DNA from: Cubamyces lactineus
Lineage: Eukaryota > Basidiomycota > Agaricomycetes > Polyporales > Polyporaceae
Direction of reading: 5' to 3'
Length of the DNA stretch: 64,000 nucleotides
NCBI GenBank assembly: GCA_022376465.1
Contig: JACDTU010000006.1
Location: 992,001-1,056,000 of the forward strand
In this document: piece by piece, positions 47,750 to 59,494 of the stretch
How positions within the stretch are numbered: position 1 is the first letter of the stretch
Layout: every line of letters begins with the position of its first letter
Translations under genes and position numbers: made by a program
Notes under the pieces: generated by a model
What the model was told of the DNA's origin: nothing
The model's database searches: none
What the model saw: the letters and a program-made list of their open reading frames with translations, nothing else

Positions 47750-49925
47750 GGTCAGCGACGCGTTCAGACACGGCTACGAAGACGAAAAGACAAAGAAAAT
47801 CCAGAACAACGAATCAACAGTCCGAGAAGAAGCAAACCAGTCAGAGATAGGAAAAGATTGGGATCCAAGAGCGAGCGGGGAGGGAAAGGACGCGTCGTCG
47901 TCTCCGAAGTCGAGGTCGAGGTCGAGTGGAGGCGGGCGTGCCAGCGAACGTCCTCCCAAAAATCGAGACAGTCCCAAGGTCCAAATCGGCGCTGAGCACA
48001 GACCAATACTGCAATATCGCAAGCGGTGTCCGCGTATCGCGTGCCTGGCGCGTCCGAACACAGAACCCCGGAGAACCCCAGGTATGCAATACGCGATTCG
48101 CGCTGTGCGGCCAGACGCGGAGAGACCGACGGGCACGGCGGGATATACGTGTGGCTGGTCAAAGGGATTCGGAAGGACGCAGACGGCGACGGTGGGTGCG
48201 GTGGTATGTTGGGTAAGTAGGGGAGCTGTTTGGTGGTAAGGGACGGGGGGGGCCATTCGTATTTGAATATCCACCCCAATGCCCGGTGCACAGTACCGAT
48301 CCCGAATCACCGGCGAGTGATCATCCCTCCCTGCCAGTCCGAGCACCATCGCCCGCCCGCCCATCTCCTCTCGTTGCTTCCTCGACTCGAGTCGAGAGTC
48401 GAGAACCGATACTCGAGAACAAAGTAAGCGGACAGACGAAGGGCGAGGGATGCCGGCAACGCGAGGACGCGAGCAGATCGGACGAACGCAGGAACGCAAG
48501 CACGCAAGCACGGAGGGCGGACGAAGGTTCAATGGCAAGATGAACGGCGACCAACGAACGATGAGCGCGGAGAGGGGTGGATGGCACCACGGTCGACAGT
48601 CCACAACTCGGCTGCGCGCATCCGGCAGAGCCTGCCACTTCCAAGCAGCCGTGGACCGCAATATGCATCGAGCAACACCAACCGACGATGCCGTCTCGCG
48701 TCTCGCGTCTCGCGCTCTCTCTATTGCCGCGTGCGAACCCACCACTAAGCCATCCGAGCGCAGGTGCAAAAACCCAAAACCCTGTGCGTTCCGCGGCGGA
48801 GCCCTGGCGAGCGAACCTTTATCCTCTGCTCGTTTGCGAACTTGCTTGATTGGCATCACGGGCGTCTAGAGACTCCTCCCCCCGCAAGACCACCCGACGC
48901 GTTTGGCTGTGCGCAAAGCCGCTGATCCCCTGCCCCTCCCTTCTCTGCAGCCTGCTTCCCCACTGCATTCTTGGAGAGGGGGAATTCCTTCAGAGCATAG
49001 ACCGCACCTCGGCCATGAACCGTGAACCGCAAAAGTCATTCACTCTGACCACCTCAGACGACGAGCCACGAGCCCGAGCGCTCCGCGCACACAAAGAAGC
49101 TCAGAGCCTCGCACGATGCCACATGGGCTCACACGATTATATGGGCGCGCGGGTGCAGAGAAGTCCGGTTCGGTTCGTTCCGTGCAAAGATGGACCACAG
49201 TGGGGGGCTGGGCGGCGGGCGCGAGCAGAAGGCAGAGGGCAGAAGGCACGGACGCCGGTGGGTGATCCAAGAAGTGCGTTACGGTCGTTCGAGTCTTCGA
49301 CGGCGCACGACGCGATATGAAGAAGCCGAGGCAAAAAGTAGACGAGGGGGGCTTGTGCGGAGCGGGCATGTTCGATGTTCGGTATTCGATAGTCGTTCGA
49401 CGTCTGGAATGCTCGTCCCCTGCGCTCTCTTCGACATCGTGCTTCTTGCCTAGGTCGAGTCGACATGACGACGGCCACCACAACGTCGTCAAGACGAGAC
49501 GATGGCGAGGACGATGGCGACGGTCAAAGGGATTGCACGACCTAGAGCCATGTGGAGAGGGCCGACGCCACAGTGCAAGAACTCAGAAGAGGGCTGCGAT
49601 GTGATTGATGTTTCCTTCCACCTTCCAGGCCTCCGCTGCCGCCGGGATGATTTGAACGCAGCGAGAAGGGAGAGGGAGGGAGGGAAGAACCGCGGGATGC
49701 CGACGCAGCCAGACAGAGAGACGAACAGTCCAGTGACAGTGATCTTGACCGAGGGGACGTCCACCGACAACAGACCACTCGAGGGGGGATCGGGAGTAGA
49801 AGACGGCATCACGCGTTGTACAGAACGCGAGCGCGAACGAAGCGGGGAAGAAGGCATCGAAAAACCACAACCAAGACGCGTCGTGACGCGTCATAAACCG
49901 GGACGAACACGAACGCGCAACTCAC
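47750..49925. other. GC-rich gene-poor stretch upstream of the giant gene
   Basis: Contains long chance frames on both strands (for example a stop-free minus frame of about 1.1 kb at 47774-48859) with arginine/serine/proline-rich translations and no domain features. I do not accept them as genes. It probably holds the promoter and leader of the giant gene. Confidence 0.45.
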
Positions 49926-50010
49926 CTGGGCTCGCGAACGGATTCTCAGCGACGGGGGTGAGCTGGCCGGGCGGGGGATGCTGCGAGAGGTCACTCCTCG
50001 AGTCCGCCAT
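49926..50010 (-). CDS. possible orphan first exon (NPFASP-type N-terminus)
   Basis: From an ATG in a good context (GCAACATGGCG on the minus strand) it reads MADSRSDLSQHPPPGQL and then NPFASP, and meets a canonical GTGAGT donor at 49925. The exon is 85 nt (phase 1). I could not find a convincing second exon within the next 2 kb. The NPF/DPF-like motif recalls the N-terminus of the giant gene (ADPFADP), so it may be an alternative or distant first exon, or the remains of a related gene. Confidence 0.3.
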
Positions 50011-53000
50011 GTTGCCTGTTGCGGGGAGGGGCGCTGTTAGCTCCGGGCGTAGGCGTTGATGGTGGAGGGTGATGCAAGGGAGGAGGCGTAGGAGTAGGAG
50101 GAGGCAGAAAACTCGGGGAGCGGGAAGCGGGGGACAGAGGGCATAAAAGAGCGGAGGGCCGGGGGAGCGGAACGCATCTCATGACGCTCGCTGGGCCATC
50201 GAAGGCACGCACGCACGCTGGATCTGGATCTGGAGGATGAAAATATTCAATTGACGAACTAGGGCGAAGATCCATCTGCGCGAGTTGGAGTGGCTGGCTG
50301 GCGACTCACGAGCACTTCGCACTCGCCACGGCTGCAGTCGCGCGCACCAGGGCTTGGGCGTCTACCGTCTTCCTCCTCCCAACGGCCCCCTCCGCGTGAC
50401 CCTTCGGGAAACGCGCTTGCCTTTTGCGGCACGACTTTGCCTGGCGCGGGATCAATGGGGGCTGATGGCCATTCCCTGCCCAACGCGATCGATGCGGGGT
50501 AAACCACACTGCAATGAAACATCCCCGCCCTCCCATTGGCCAGCCCATTCCAGTGTGGAGAGTTTGTGCGGGCCCGTCTGCCTCTGCGCGACGGAATGTG
50601 GTCAGACGAGCACGCACGTCCTTGTCTGTCCTGCTCCCCAGGCACAGCGGCACTCAGAGCTCGCACTCCTAGCCTCAGCGAGAGACAACCAGGGAGCGTG
50701 CGCGCAGCACAAGGACGTCGCTGGAAATTCGACATAAGAGGCGACAATGAATCGCGCCCGGATCTCGCCCAACGCGGACAGCAGCCAATGGGCGCCGCCC
50801 TGTCATGCGAGCCTCGTGCCTTCTGCGACGCCACCCCGAACAACATCACCTCTCCCGGACGATCCCTTCCATGACGTCCGCTCTCCCCTCAAGTCGTCCA
50901 CGCGACCTCCCAGGGTTCATCCCGCGGCACTACCATCGCGGCTGGCCAATGTTGCCTCCGGGCCCGAGCGCATACCACGCCATTCAAGGAGTGCGCGATA
51001 GGACATCGATCCAAGGATAGACGAGGCGCACCTGAGAGGCTGCAGAAGTTTCGACTCCATTCGCACTGGAGCCACCAACGAACGCTTCGCGTGGGTCGCT
51101 GCCATTCCCTTTTCCTTCTCCCAACACGCATGACTGCACCCGCAGCGCGTGAGTCCGGGGCGCGGAGCCCCGGAGGTTTCCCCCCGGTGCCTCTCTAGCG
51201 TTCTCTAGCTCATCCTGCTTGACAGATCGCCCGCCCGCGCGGACGTGTAGGTTAATTGATTCGAATCTCGAACGTCGACGGTGCCATGTGAAAGAGGAAG
51301 TCACGCACGGCTATGTGCACCCATCGTCGTTCCGGGCGTGCGCATCTAGCAGGCAAGCACGCCACCGTCAGCGAACGGGTTCTCGATGACCTGGCGCGGC
51401 GCGTCACCTGCGATATTGGCAACGTCGTTCCCCGAGAGACTTCAGTGTGTGAATTGTCATCGTATGGTCGAGCCTGCTCAGCTCGATCAAGAGTGTCTTC
51501 TTGGCTCGTATGGTATCACCGAAGACCGCTGTGTTCTATTCGCAAAACTTACATAACTTCTCGATCTGCAAAAGATATTTGACAAATCAGGCATCGAAAA
51601 ACCCATCCGAGAAGACGCACCATACATACCTCACCATCACTACCCTGAAGCATCTCAGCTTGCCATACGCTGAACGAGCACGCCCGGCTGCTTGAAAACA
51701 CCTGTGCTGACCTCGATGAAGCTGCAACGTCACCGGGATGCCGGACGTCCGAACGTTTCTGTCAGATTACCATCACCACATACGCACTGTCAGACACGTC
51801 AAAAGAGTAGCACGCTGCACGTGCAGAATACGAAGAGCACCCACCCAACGCACGACTTCAAAATCACCGGTCGTCGTTCAAGCTCAAGTTCAACCTGGCA
51901 CCACACCCGGAGCATACCAGGACCCGAACGGCGGCGGTTCGACCACCTAGACAGCCACAGTCGTACACAACCCGATATGGACATCCACTTGCCCACCTTC
52001 TCACACAGCACGTTGGCGGCGGCGGCGACATCGTGCTTCTCTTCTGGGACGACGACAATGACAATGACAACAACGACAACGACAACGACAACGACGACGA
52101 CAACGACAACGCCGCCGCCGCCGCCACGGCTGTCCCGCCGGAGTCCCGGAGTCATCGTGGACGACACCGTGCGCGTCTGTTCGCAGTGTGCACGCCCTGT
52201 GAACGTCTCTGGCGTGGAGCCACGGGGAGGGGTATGTGTCGACGTCTTTGCCAGTCTCAAGACGCGCGAGCTCGGAACGGGCTGTAGCTCGCTCGCTCGT
52301 AATCCGATGACGCCTTCAAGGTCGCCCACCGACGTTTCAGTGGCAGCTCCCCCAGTCCAGGAATCAAGGTATATCGCTTTCGAGCCGCCATTGCGCGGAG
52401 GAGAAGCGCATCACGAGAAGGATCGTCGGGACACGGTACCATCGCGGGTTGCTATGTCGGAGTCTAGAGATTTCGCCCTCGGCCTTCGGGGCCAACAAGG
52501 ACAGCGTATCGGCCAGGAACGTCGAAGCGGAAGCAGAAGCAGAAGTGGACGGGGCCGACAGCACCCGCCCGCGATGCCGAATGCGAGAAGCACAGACGGA
52601 GTTGTCGGTTGTAGGACGGCGAGTATAGATAATTCGTGTATGGGTGAGCCGAGAGCTGGTCGGACCACGGTCTAGGCATCGTCAGTCTGGGAGCAGTGGG
52701 GAAAAAGCGGCCCTTTTGACGCTGAACCTGAGACGATGAAAGGCATGTGCATTGGGACCGATGCCGTACTGTTCATCGCAGACGGCGGTATAGTCACGGT
52801 GGGCATACTAGGCTTGGGCATTCCTGGATGATCAGAATACATGCATCAGTAGCTGCTTGTACATTCCGCTATCGTAGTGTCCGAGCCGTATTCGCCCGCT
52901 TGCACAGCAGCATTATCCAGCCTCGTCGTCGCGACGTACTCAACCAGCCCAGGGCTGAGTACAGGCTGGGAGCGCTGGTACCAGGAGCGCGGATGTCCAG

Positions 53001-54146
53001 CAGTCACGAGGTACCCGCGCACACCATCAACTCTAGCAGTGTCAATAGCACCTCGCGCCCAGGGAGCTGTGGCGTTCAAATACAAAAAACCAGGAGGTGG
53101 CTGACACGAACCCGACATGACGGAGCACTCACCTGAGGCCGCTGCCAGAGGCTGCCAGACGTCGGACGAGCTATCGAATAGGCATGATCGAGGCGTGTGA
53201 GAGCGGCGCGGGTGCAGTCCGTACGCGTGAAGTGCGATACTAAGTTAGCAGGAGCCTGAGAGCTTAGGTGTCCCGAGTTAGAGATCGTCGTCGGTCGTGG
53301 CGCAGCAGAACGTCATTGGTGGTCGGCGAGGTCATGTCGTACGTGCGCGTGAGGCCCCGCGCCCACTGCATGCCGCGCAGGGCGATCTCGAGGGGGGAGA
53401 GAGCTTACAGCCCCGTTGAGGGCTCGAAGGGGAAGGTCGGGACGCAGCCGCGATACCGTCCGCCCTCCGTTATGTATGAGACGGGATGGCAGAAATTTTC
53501 CTCTCAGATACCGACGAAGAAGCCTCGCCCGCCTCGGCGCGCGATAGCGAACGCTGCGACGCGATTGCGTTGCGCTCGACCGGAAGCTGATGCGCGGACG
53601 CAGGCTGCAGCGCGCATCCCACAGAACGATGTGGTTGGTCGGTCGGGCGCTCGGTGCGGCTCGGACGTCGGGTGCGGGGAAATCACAAGCCAGCGCGAGC
53701 GCCCGCAGCGAGGACGCGGTGTGGTTGAACGTTGATCAGTTGTACGGTAGATTATGGCGGCTTACGGCGGCTGTTAGAGCGAGTAGACGGTAATTCGGTG
53801 ATGGTGATATGCAATATACAAGTACAACACGTATGTGAATGCGGTTTTTCTGCTGATAGTACGAACTTACACGCTGGGTAACAGGACTGGGGAGATGTGG
53901 TGCGGGAGACCTTGTCGCAGGGTGTCGAGGCGTTCATGTGGCCCGTGGGCATTGAGCTTGATTCGCAACGCCACGCAGTAGTTGGGTTGAGGGCAGTAGC
54001 GGAATGTCAGAATCAGTTGCAAGTGCGAATGTGGCGTCATTTTGTGTTCTGCATCCGAGTGATCGCGCACGATCGATATGAGCTTGGTACAGTCGGGTGC
54101 AGTTGCCGACGCCGGAACAACGGACTCTCGGAGATCGTTCGAGGGT
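50011..54146. other. gene-poor stretch
   Basis: About 4.1 kb in which no gene could be supported. The longest plus frame (51692-52675) is kept open by a GAC/AAC repeat and GC-rich composition. Its translation is low-complexity (poly-Thr, poly-Pro, Arg/Ser) and shows no domain or plausible introns. Confidence 0.4.
52049..52126. repeat. (GAC/AAC)n microsatellite
   Basis: Degenerate tandem trinucleotides and hexanucleotides (GACAAT, GACAAC, GACGAC) followed by a short GCC run. It would encode poly-Thr/Pro on one frame or poly-Val/Gly on the other strand, and is probably non-coding. Confidence 0.9.
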
Positions 54147-55794
54147 TCACTGAGAGTGGGCTTCGGACTTATTCGCGCCATCTGCCTTGTCCTCCGTCTC
54201 CTCGTCTTCGTCTTCTTCACTCGAGCTTTCTGGCGGTGGGTGGTGGTGGTTAGGATTCGGAACAAGGAGGTCTTCACCGTCCGCCTCGTCGCCTGTGCGA
54301 AAAAGAAGAGTAAGCCATCGTCTTTGATGCGAGCTAATGTCCAAAGTCTCCAGGACAGATGTGAGGAATGACATGCATGATTCCGTATCGTTCTCCCGGC
54401 GAATCATACGACATTGGGAATCCGGCCATGTACGCGAGCCGGTAGCACATGTCGTAAGGACCGACAAAAATATCACATCCTGGTCAGGTTTGGTGGGAAA
54501 ATGCACCAAGCTGCGCAAGAATGCAGCCGAGGTGTATAGCAGCACGTCAACCTCAGCACTTCAGACTGCTCCCGCAAGCTACCACTGCGCTGTGCTCGAC
54601 CACTAGCGCATACTATAGCTGTAGGCTTACCTATTGGACGCCTTGACTCGTCATAGCTCTTCTCGAGTTCTGCAAGGATTTCCTCTTGCATCGCACTCAC
54701 GGCGTCCGCAGTATCACATGTCTTGTATTTGTCCAGGAGGTGCCTGCGGATGCAACAAGGTCAGATATCGTGGTAGGCTCACTAGACTGCGTAAGGTATA
54801 GTCCACGACGCAATGGAGAGAATAGGTATTTGCGCTGATCGCCAGACGATACCGCAATTGTGGGGGTGGATGGGACAAAGTGGGTGGAGGCAAAGGATCA
54901 GCTGACGGTACGCACTTGTTCACCTCGTAAAACGAATGGCCCCACCCAAAGCCGCTGAGAAGGCGCTCAGCGTACGAGTCGAATCCAGTGATGTAAAATG
55001 CCGCTGCGAGAGCCTCGACGCAGTTCAGTCGCCATGGTTTGCCGTAGTTGACGGGATTGGTGGCCACAAGGTAAGGCACTGAAAAGCTGCGTGAGCGGCA
55101 ACCAGGGTGAGATAATCGTGGGTGTACTTACAGAGACGTTCGTTTGGACTTGCGATCTTCTTGAACGGGACCTCGTCGAGGCGCGCCCAAGAGCACTCTA
55201 CCACCGCGACACCGTTCTGGGCTACGATCTCCCGGTCTGCAGGACTCACGGGCTGTGTGCCCTTAGGTCTGCATCACGTGTACATCAGTAACTCATTGCA
55301 TCCTCGTGCATATGATACTCACGAGACCACAATCCCGCGGAACCTCTGTCCAACTCTCAAGTCCTGGATGAGGCCTTGCCGGGCGAGTTTCTTCCCTGAA
55401 CACCGACGAGGATCGCAGTGGTCGAAGTCCTCGAATCAGCGGTGCACGGTTAGCTAGCGAACCTCTCCTCAACACCTCCTTGTCTTAAACTCACCCACAT
55501 CGCCACTGGGACGTCAATGTGTACCTTTTCCTCCACCTCTGAGTTCGCGCCACCAGCATCAACGCGCCCATCCTACTTGCCCATATACAACCCGAACGAC
55601 TGACCGGAATCGCTTCCACTGTCCTCGTCACTGCCCTCGGACTCATCCACTGCGCTCTCTGGCCGCACCTCACCCCCAAGAGCGGAGGATGGTCGCGGAT
55701 CTTCATACCGACGCTGGCCTCGCCCTCTTTGCGCGTGCCCGCCACCTCTCAGAGCTGCCCGACCGCCTCGCTTTCCTCGTATTGGTTTAGGCAT
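54147..55794 (-). CDS. TSR3: 18S rRNA aminocarboxypropyltransferase
   Basis: Adds the acp group from SAM to the hypermodified pseudouridine of 18S rRNA late in small-subunit maturation. Start ATG 55794 ([18 protein letters not shown]). A basic/acidic leader precedes the catalytic part: [79 protein letters not shown] and [13 protein letters not shown], all highly conserved in Tsr3. The acidic C-terminus follows a long intron (54293 to about 54631). The intron after LYM appears to start GCAAGT (GC-AG), which gives the in-phase join to [11 protein letters not shown]. Stop at 54147. Divergent from the mL41 gene, 248 bp between start codons. Confidence 0.9.
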
Positions 55795-56042
55795 ATCTTG
55801 TACTTGTTATTTCAAGTGTTGTTATTCAATCGCGTTGGATGTACACAGTAGTAGATTGCGTGAGGGAGAGGAACTGAGAAGTGCGGGGACATGATGATCG
55901 CTGCGGCAAATTCAAAATGAGCGCAGTCGCAAGCGTGGGCGTCTATGCTAAGGCGCTTGGGCGTCTAAGAACTGGCGCGGTAGCATGGGCGCTTCTCATT
56001 ACCCGCTGCTTTGCTTGCGACGCCGACGACCATACCTTCACG
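55795..56042. promoter_or_regulatory. shared divergent promoter region TSR3 / mL41
   Basis: 248 bp between the two start codons. No TATA box stands out. An ATG at 55918 (MSAVASVGVYAKALG) lies upstream in the + direction and could extend the mL41 N-terminus, but 56043 is preferred because the family sequence begins there. Confidence 0.5.
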
Positions 56043-56624
56043 ATGTTCCCGACGCTAGCGTGTCTCTCAAAAGCCTCGCGGAGGGCACTCACGCCTAAGC
56101 GTGGTAACAAGGACTTCTACAAGGGTAAGTAGAGCGTTCAACGTGGTCCGCGTACCGCAGCGAGTCGCTGAGCTGTATACCTGCCGGATAGGCACACGGC
56201 AGGCGTTCGTCCCTGGTGGTCACCGTACAGGTGCGCCCGGAAAGCATGTAGTACGGGGAAAGGCGAAGTACCGCCTCGTGGATGAGAAAGTCAGGGTATT
56301 CGTTGCGCCTCCCATTGAGGAGATCCAGAGTTCGTCGGTGCGTACTACACACTACTATTCTTGCCTTTACGCGCCTGTCTGACGAATGCCTCTCTTTGTC
56401 CCAACCCATATGCCTGGACGTCCATGTCGCTGCAATATCTATAGCTCAAGCCGTATGTCTCGACTACCGTCCCCGTCTCTCGCGCCTTCAACAAGGAGCT
56501 CTACGGCAAGCTTCCCCGTGGCGGTCTTACTCCCGAACACTACTACAAGATTGCCCCTCGTCTTGACCCTGCCCAAGTCGAGGCTCCTGTACAGACGGAG
56601 ACTATCTCGCAACCCCAGCAATAG
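56043..56624 (+). CDS. MRPL27: mitochondrial large-subunit ribosomal protein mL41 (yeast MRPL27 type)
   Basis: Component of the mitochondrial 54S subunit. Three exons with consistent phase, 56043-56124, 56192-56337 and 56445-56624, giving 135 residues. Family blocks: RALTPKRGNKDFYKGTRQAF, VPGGHRTGAPGKHVVRGKAK, YRLVDEKVRVFVAPPIEEIQ, LKPYV and GKLPRGGLTPEHYYK. The first residues (MFPTLACLSKASRR) look like a mitochondrial presequence: basic, with hydroxyl residues and no acids. An upstream in-frame ATG at 55918 would add about 42 residues and is less likely. Confidence 0.92.
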
Positions 56625-56984
56625 ACTTCTCTTCCAGCTTAGCTGACTGTGCCTTGTGGGCGTGTCCCCCGTGCGCCATACGTACTACTACGCTTACCCC
56701 GTGTTGTCTGGACGATCATGCGGACTTCTCCTGGTAAATTGTATACTGCATCTTAATCTCTGCTAATATAACATGGCTCTTCATGGACATCATCTTCATG
56801 GTTTGCGCCATGTGCGCAAACGCTGCCTGTGCTTCTCAGTAATATGAAGTTATGTGCTGTCCGGTCAAGTACTTCTCGCTCTTTCTGCTATACCTCATTT
56901 CATGTGCGCTTCAGTGAGCTTTTTTCTCAGACATACTCGTGTGATGTTGACGTATTCTTCATCTCAGAAAAACCGCTGGAGTTG
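56625..56984. other. intergenic before the inverted duplication
   Basis: Short AT-richer stretch; no gene supported. Confidence 0.4.
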
Positions 56985-57162
56985 AGCTTGCGCAAACTCA
57001 TGTCCATTGTAGGTGGTTGAACACCAAATTCTAGTCAACACGACACTCCAAGAGACCCAAAGACCCCAACAGCGAACCCGACCCAACCCATCCTCCTCAT
57101 AAATCCCCCGCCGGACCATTTTTCACCGCTAGTCCTCCCAATCGCGATCGTCCACGGCGCGT

Positions 57163-57513
57163 CTACTCGCACGAGCAGAAGTCGACATCGAGGCGCGCAT
57201 CGTGCCCACTGTCACTGTACGTGTACACCCCGCCATCCCGCTTCCCATAGCAGTCGCTGATGATGTTCGCGAACCCGTCAAAGCACTCCTGCTGCGTCGC
57301 GAACCCGTTCGCGAGCACAACGCGCGCCTGGCCCCAGGAGAGCGACGAGCTCGTGGACCACGAGTCGGAGCCGCAGAACGTCTGGCGGGCGTTGTACATG
57401 CTGGTTTCGGTCTCGCAGGATTGGCAGCCGGATGCGCTGTAGCAGCTCGCTGCGAGGGTGGGGCTGAGGGTGGCGGCGAGGGTGGTGGCGAGGACGGCGA
57501 GCTTGAACTGCAT
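57163..57513 (-). CDS. small secreted cysteine-rich protein, copy 1
   Basis: 116 residues. Signal peptide MQFKLAVLATTLAATLSPTL with cleavage near LAA-SC. The mature part has eight cysteines, including ASCYSASGCQSCETE and DFCSCE, which could form four disulphides. No named family recognised; size, secretion and cysteine pattern are like small secreted proteins or effector-like proteins. A longer upstream open frame is ignored because the signal peptide begins at this ATG. A TATA motif lies 184 nt upstream. Copy 2 at 62320-62670 is inverted and differs at two codons only (Val7 to Ile and Thr19 to Ala). Confidence 0.85.
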   Translation of the reverse strand: MQFKLAVLATTLAATLSPTLAASCYSASGCQSCETETSMYNARQTFCGSDSWSTSSSLSWGQARVVLANGFATQQECFDGFANIISDCYGKRDGGVYTYSDSGHDARLDVDFCSCE

Positions 57514-57691
57514 GGCGGTCGAGGTCTGTCGGACGATATGGGTCAGTGTGCGGGCTTGGGCTTGGGAGAGGTGGGCTGTATGCGTACTGGGGATGGGCTT
57601 GATTGAGCTGAAGGGTTTATGTGCTGATTGAGCGCGGTGCTGTAGAGCTCTGGGGTTGTTGGATGCTCTTCGAGGTGTGCATCCTCCCCTT

Positions 57692-57699
57692 CTTATACC
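57692..57699 (-). promoter_or_regulatory. TATA box of secreted-protein copy 1
   Basis: GTATAAGAAGGGG on the minus strand, 184 nt before the ATG. The same motif at the same distance is found for copy 2. Confidence 0.6.
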
Positions 57700-58785
57700 G
57701 TCCACTGAGCGTTTACTCCTCCAGAGGTGTCGCATACGCAACCTGTATGACCATCCATCTCACCTCTGCATTGACCGTTCATGACCAAGCAGGGCGCGGC
57801 GTTGTTCTCGGTGCACTGCCGACAGTCGACCGTGAGGCGCACGCCGCCCATATTGAATGGCGCCTGGGACATGCCGTACTGCTCGAGCCGAGTCCAGGGT
57901 GGCGCATCAACACAAATCACTCGCATCGCTCATGGCCGGTCTTCGTACATGCACAGGTGCGTGTGTCCGTACAAAATTTGTGGACGTACTGCCAGTGCTC
58001 ACTTCTTGCGTACGTGTGCTCAGGGCATGGGCCATACAATTCGTGTCTGCCGTGACGGTGTACCTCTCGCTGCATCGGATATTGAGGTTTCTGTGATCGG
58101 TAGGTTGAATGCCCAGTGTCCCACCCACTGATTGAACTACACTTTCTCTCGTCGAGACTCGCTGCAAAATCGCAAACGGGACAGAAGACGGACCTTCGTC
58201 GTCTGCCAGACACCTTACGTCCAACAACGCAGGGTCGCCATAGACCACACGCCCTGAGCGTTTCCTCGGAGCGTTAACCCTCAGTGCAAATCCCAGAGCG
58301 CCTCGACACTCACTCGCATACGTCGATCCATCACGCCTGCGACAGCTCACTACTCACTAATGTGAAAATCAGCGTTCGCAGACATCCCTTCCCATATTAA
58401 TCATCAATTTGAACGCCGTCAGCGCCATGACACTTGAAGCGGCCCGCAACTTTAGGACTTAGCAAGACGCGGGAATTTGAATATGCCAGTCGTACCCGGT
58501 CCACACTCAGGTCATAAGGCGTTATCCGTACCCGTTGTGCCCCGTGACCCCGTTTGCCAGCAGGGCAATGTTGTGAGTCGCTGTTGAGCAGCATCATCTC
58601 GGGTCGTACGTACTATGCTCAGTAGGCTCGGTGCAGGCGCATTGTACTCCTCGTAGCAATGCCAGAACAAGGCACCGCAGAGAGCACTCACTGCCACTGG
58701 TATCTGCTACTTCCATCGCCAGCTTACACCGAGGTCGCTCTGCATTTCCATCCGTCCTCTACAGTCTTCGGACCGCCCACAATAC

Positions 58786-59494
58786 TACTATCACGGCACC
58801 AGAAGTGCAACTTCTTGCTTCTTACTCAACTCCCTCGTCCCACACACAGTCTGTGGGCACGGAAACTTTCAAAACAGTATCCTGAACTTCTTGGCTACTC
58901 TCTCCAATTTTTTTAGGAGAAAAGGGTGAGATGCACTATAAGGAGAGCCTCAGCATGAGTCGCAACAGAAGTGCAACCGTTCGGAGAGGTGAGTCACGCT
59001 AAGAGTCACGGGCGGCTATAATGCCGACCTCATCTCCGCTTCGGCATACACCCAGCTGAGCTGGGACATCCTGGGTGTGCGTCTTCGCTGCTACATACAA
59101 ACTCCGACTTGGGAGATTGTGGCGGATTGTCACGCTCTTTGCTTTTACGACCACTAATTCTTCGTCCACACACGAATGCGGCATTCATTTGCTTCGATAT
59201 TATACAGGAGCACTGGCGTAGTACTCTCAGATATTAGTGTGAAATGGTTTTGTGATCGGTGCAACATAGCGAAGTGCCGAGCGGATTCTATACCAGAGCG
59301 GTCCTACCTCCTGCGCACTCTTATTCAAAAATCTTGATGATGACACCGCCAATTTCCGTCATTTTTTGCATATATGCATGAGAATGCAAGCTGAACACGA
59401 TACCAATTTTTGTAGGAGATCCAGACAAGTCTATGTACGGGAAGTGCAGAAGTTGCACTTCTGTTGCGATTGCACTTCCGGTGCCATGATAGTA
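58786..59494. mobile_element. possible second MITE (about 0.7 kb)
   Basis: Ends are imperfect inverted repeats: TACTATCACGGCACC (58786-58800) against GGTGCCATGATAGTA (59480-59494), continuing into AGAAGTGCAAC on the left and TTGCACTTCC on the right. A further GTGCAAC/GTTGCAC pair lies subterminally. No coding capacity. A TA flank or duplication is possible but not decisive. Confidence 0.45.

Larger units (their letters stand above)
56985..58352. repeat. left arm of a large inverted duplication
   Basis: Matches the reverse complement of 61455-62860. Similarity runs from near GCGCAAAC (56988) through the small secreted-protein gene, its TATA box and further upstream to about 58350. The central ~450 bp (57061-57513) differ at only three positions; outer parts are clearly more diverged, with gaps. 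Confidence 0.85.

Noticed and set aside
47774..48859. Minus-strand open frame of 361 codons upstream of the giant gene
   Set aside because: Composition is Arg/Ser/Pro-rich with no domain or conserved motif; similar long frames occur in the other frames of the same GC-rich DNA, so it is probably chance.
51692..52675. Plus-strand open frame of 327 codons
   Set aside because: It runs through the GAC/AAC microsatellite (poly-Thr) and shows no domain, no splice pattern and no signal; probably chance.
57163..57741. Longer N-terminus (192 residues) for the small secreted protein
   Set aside because: The extra part covers the TATA box and leader, is not hydrophobic and would bury the signal peptide; the internal ATG at 57513 gives a normal secreted protein in both copies.
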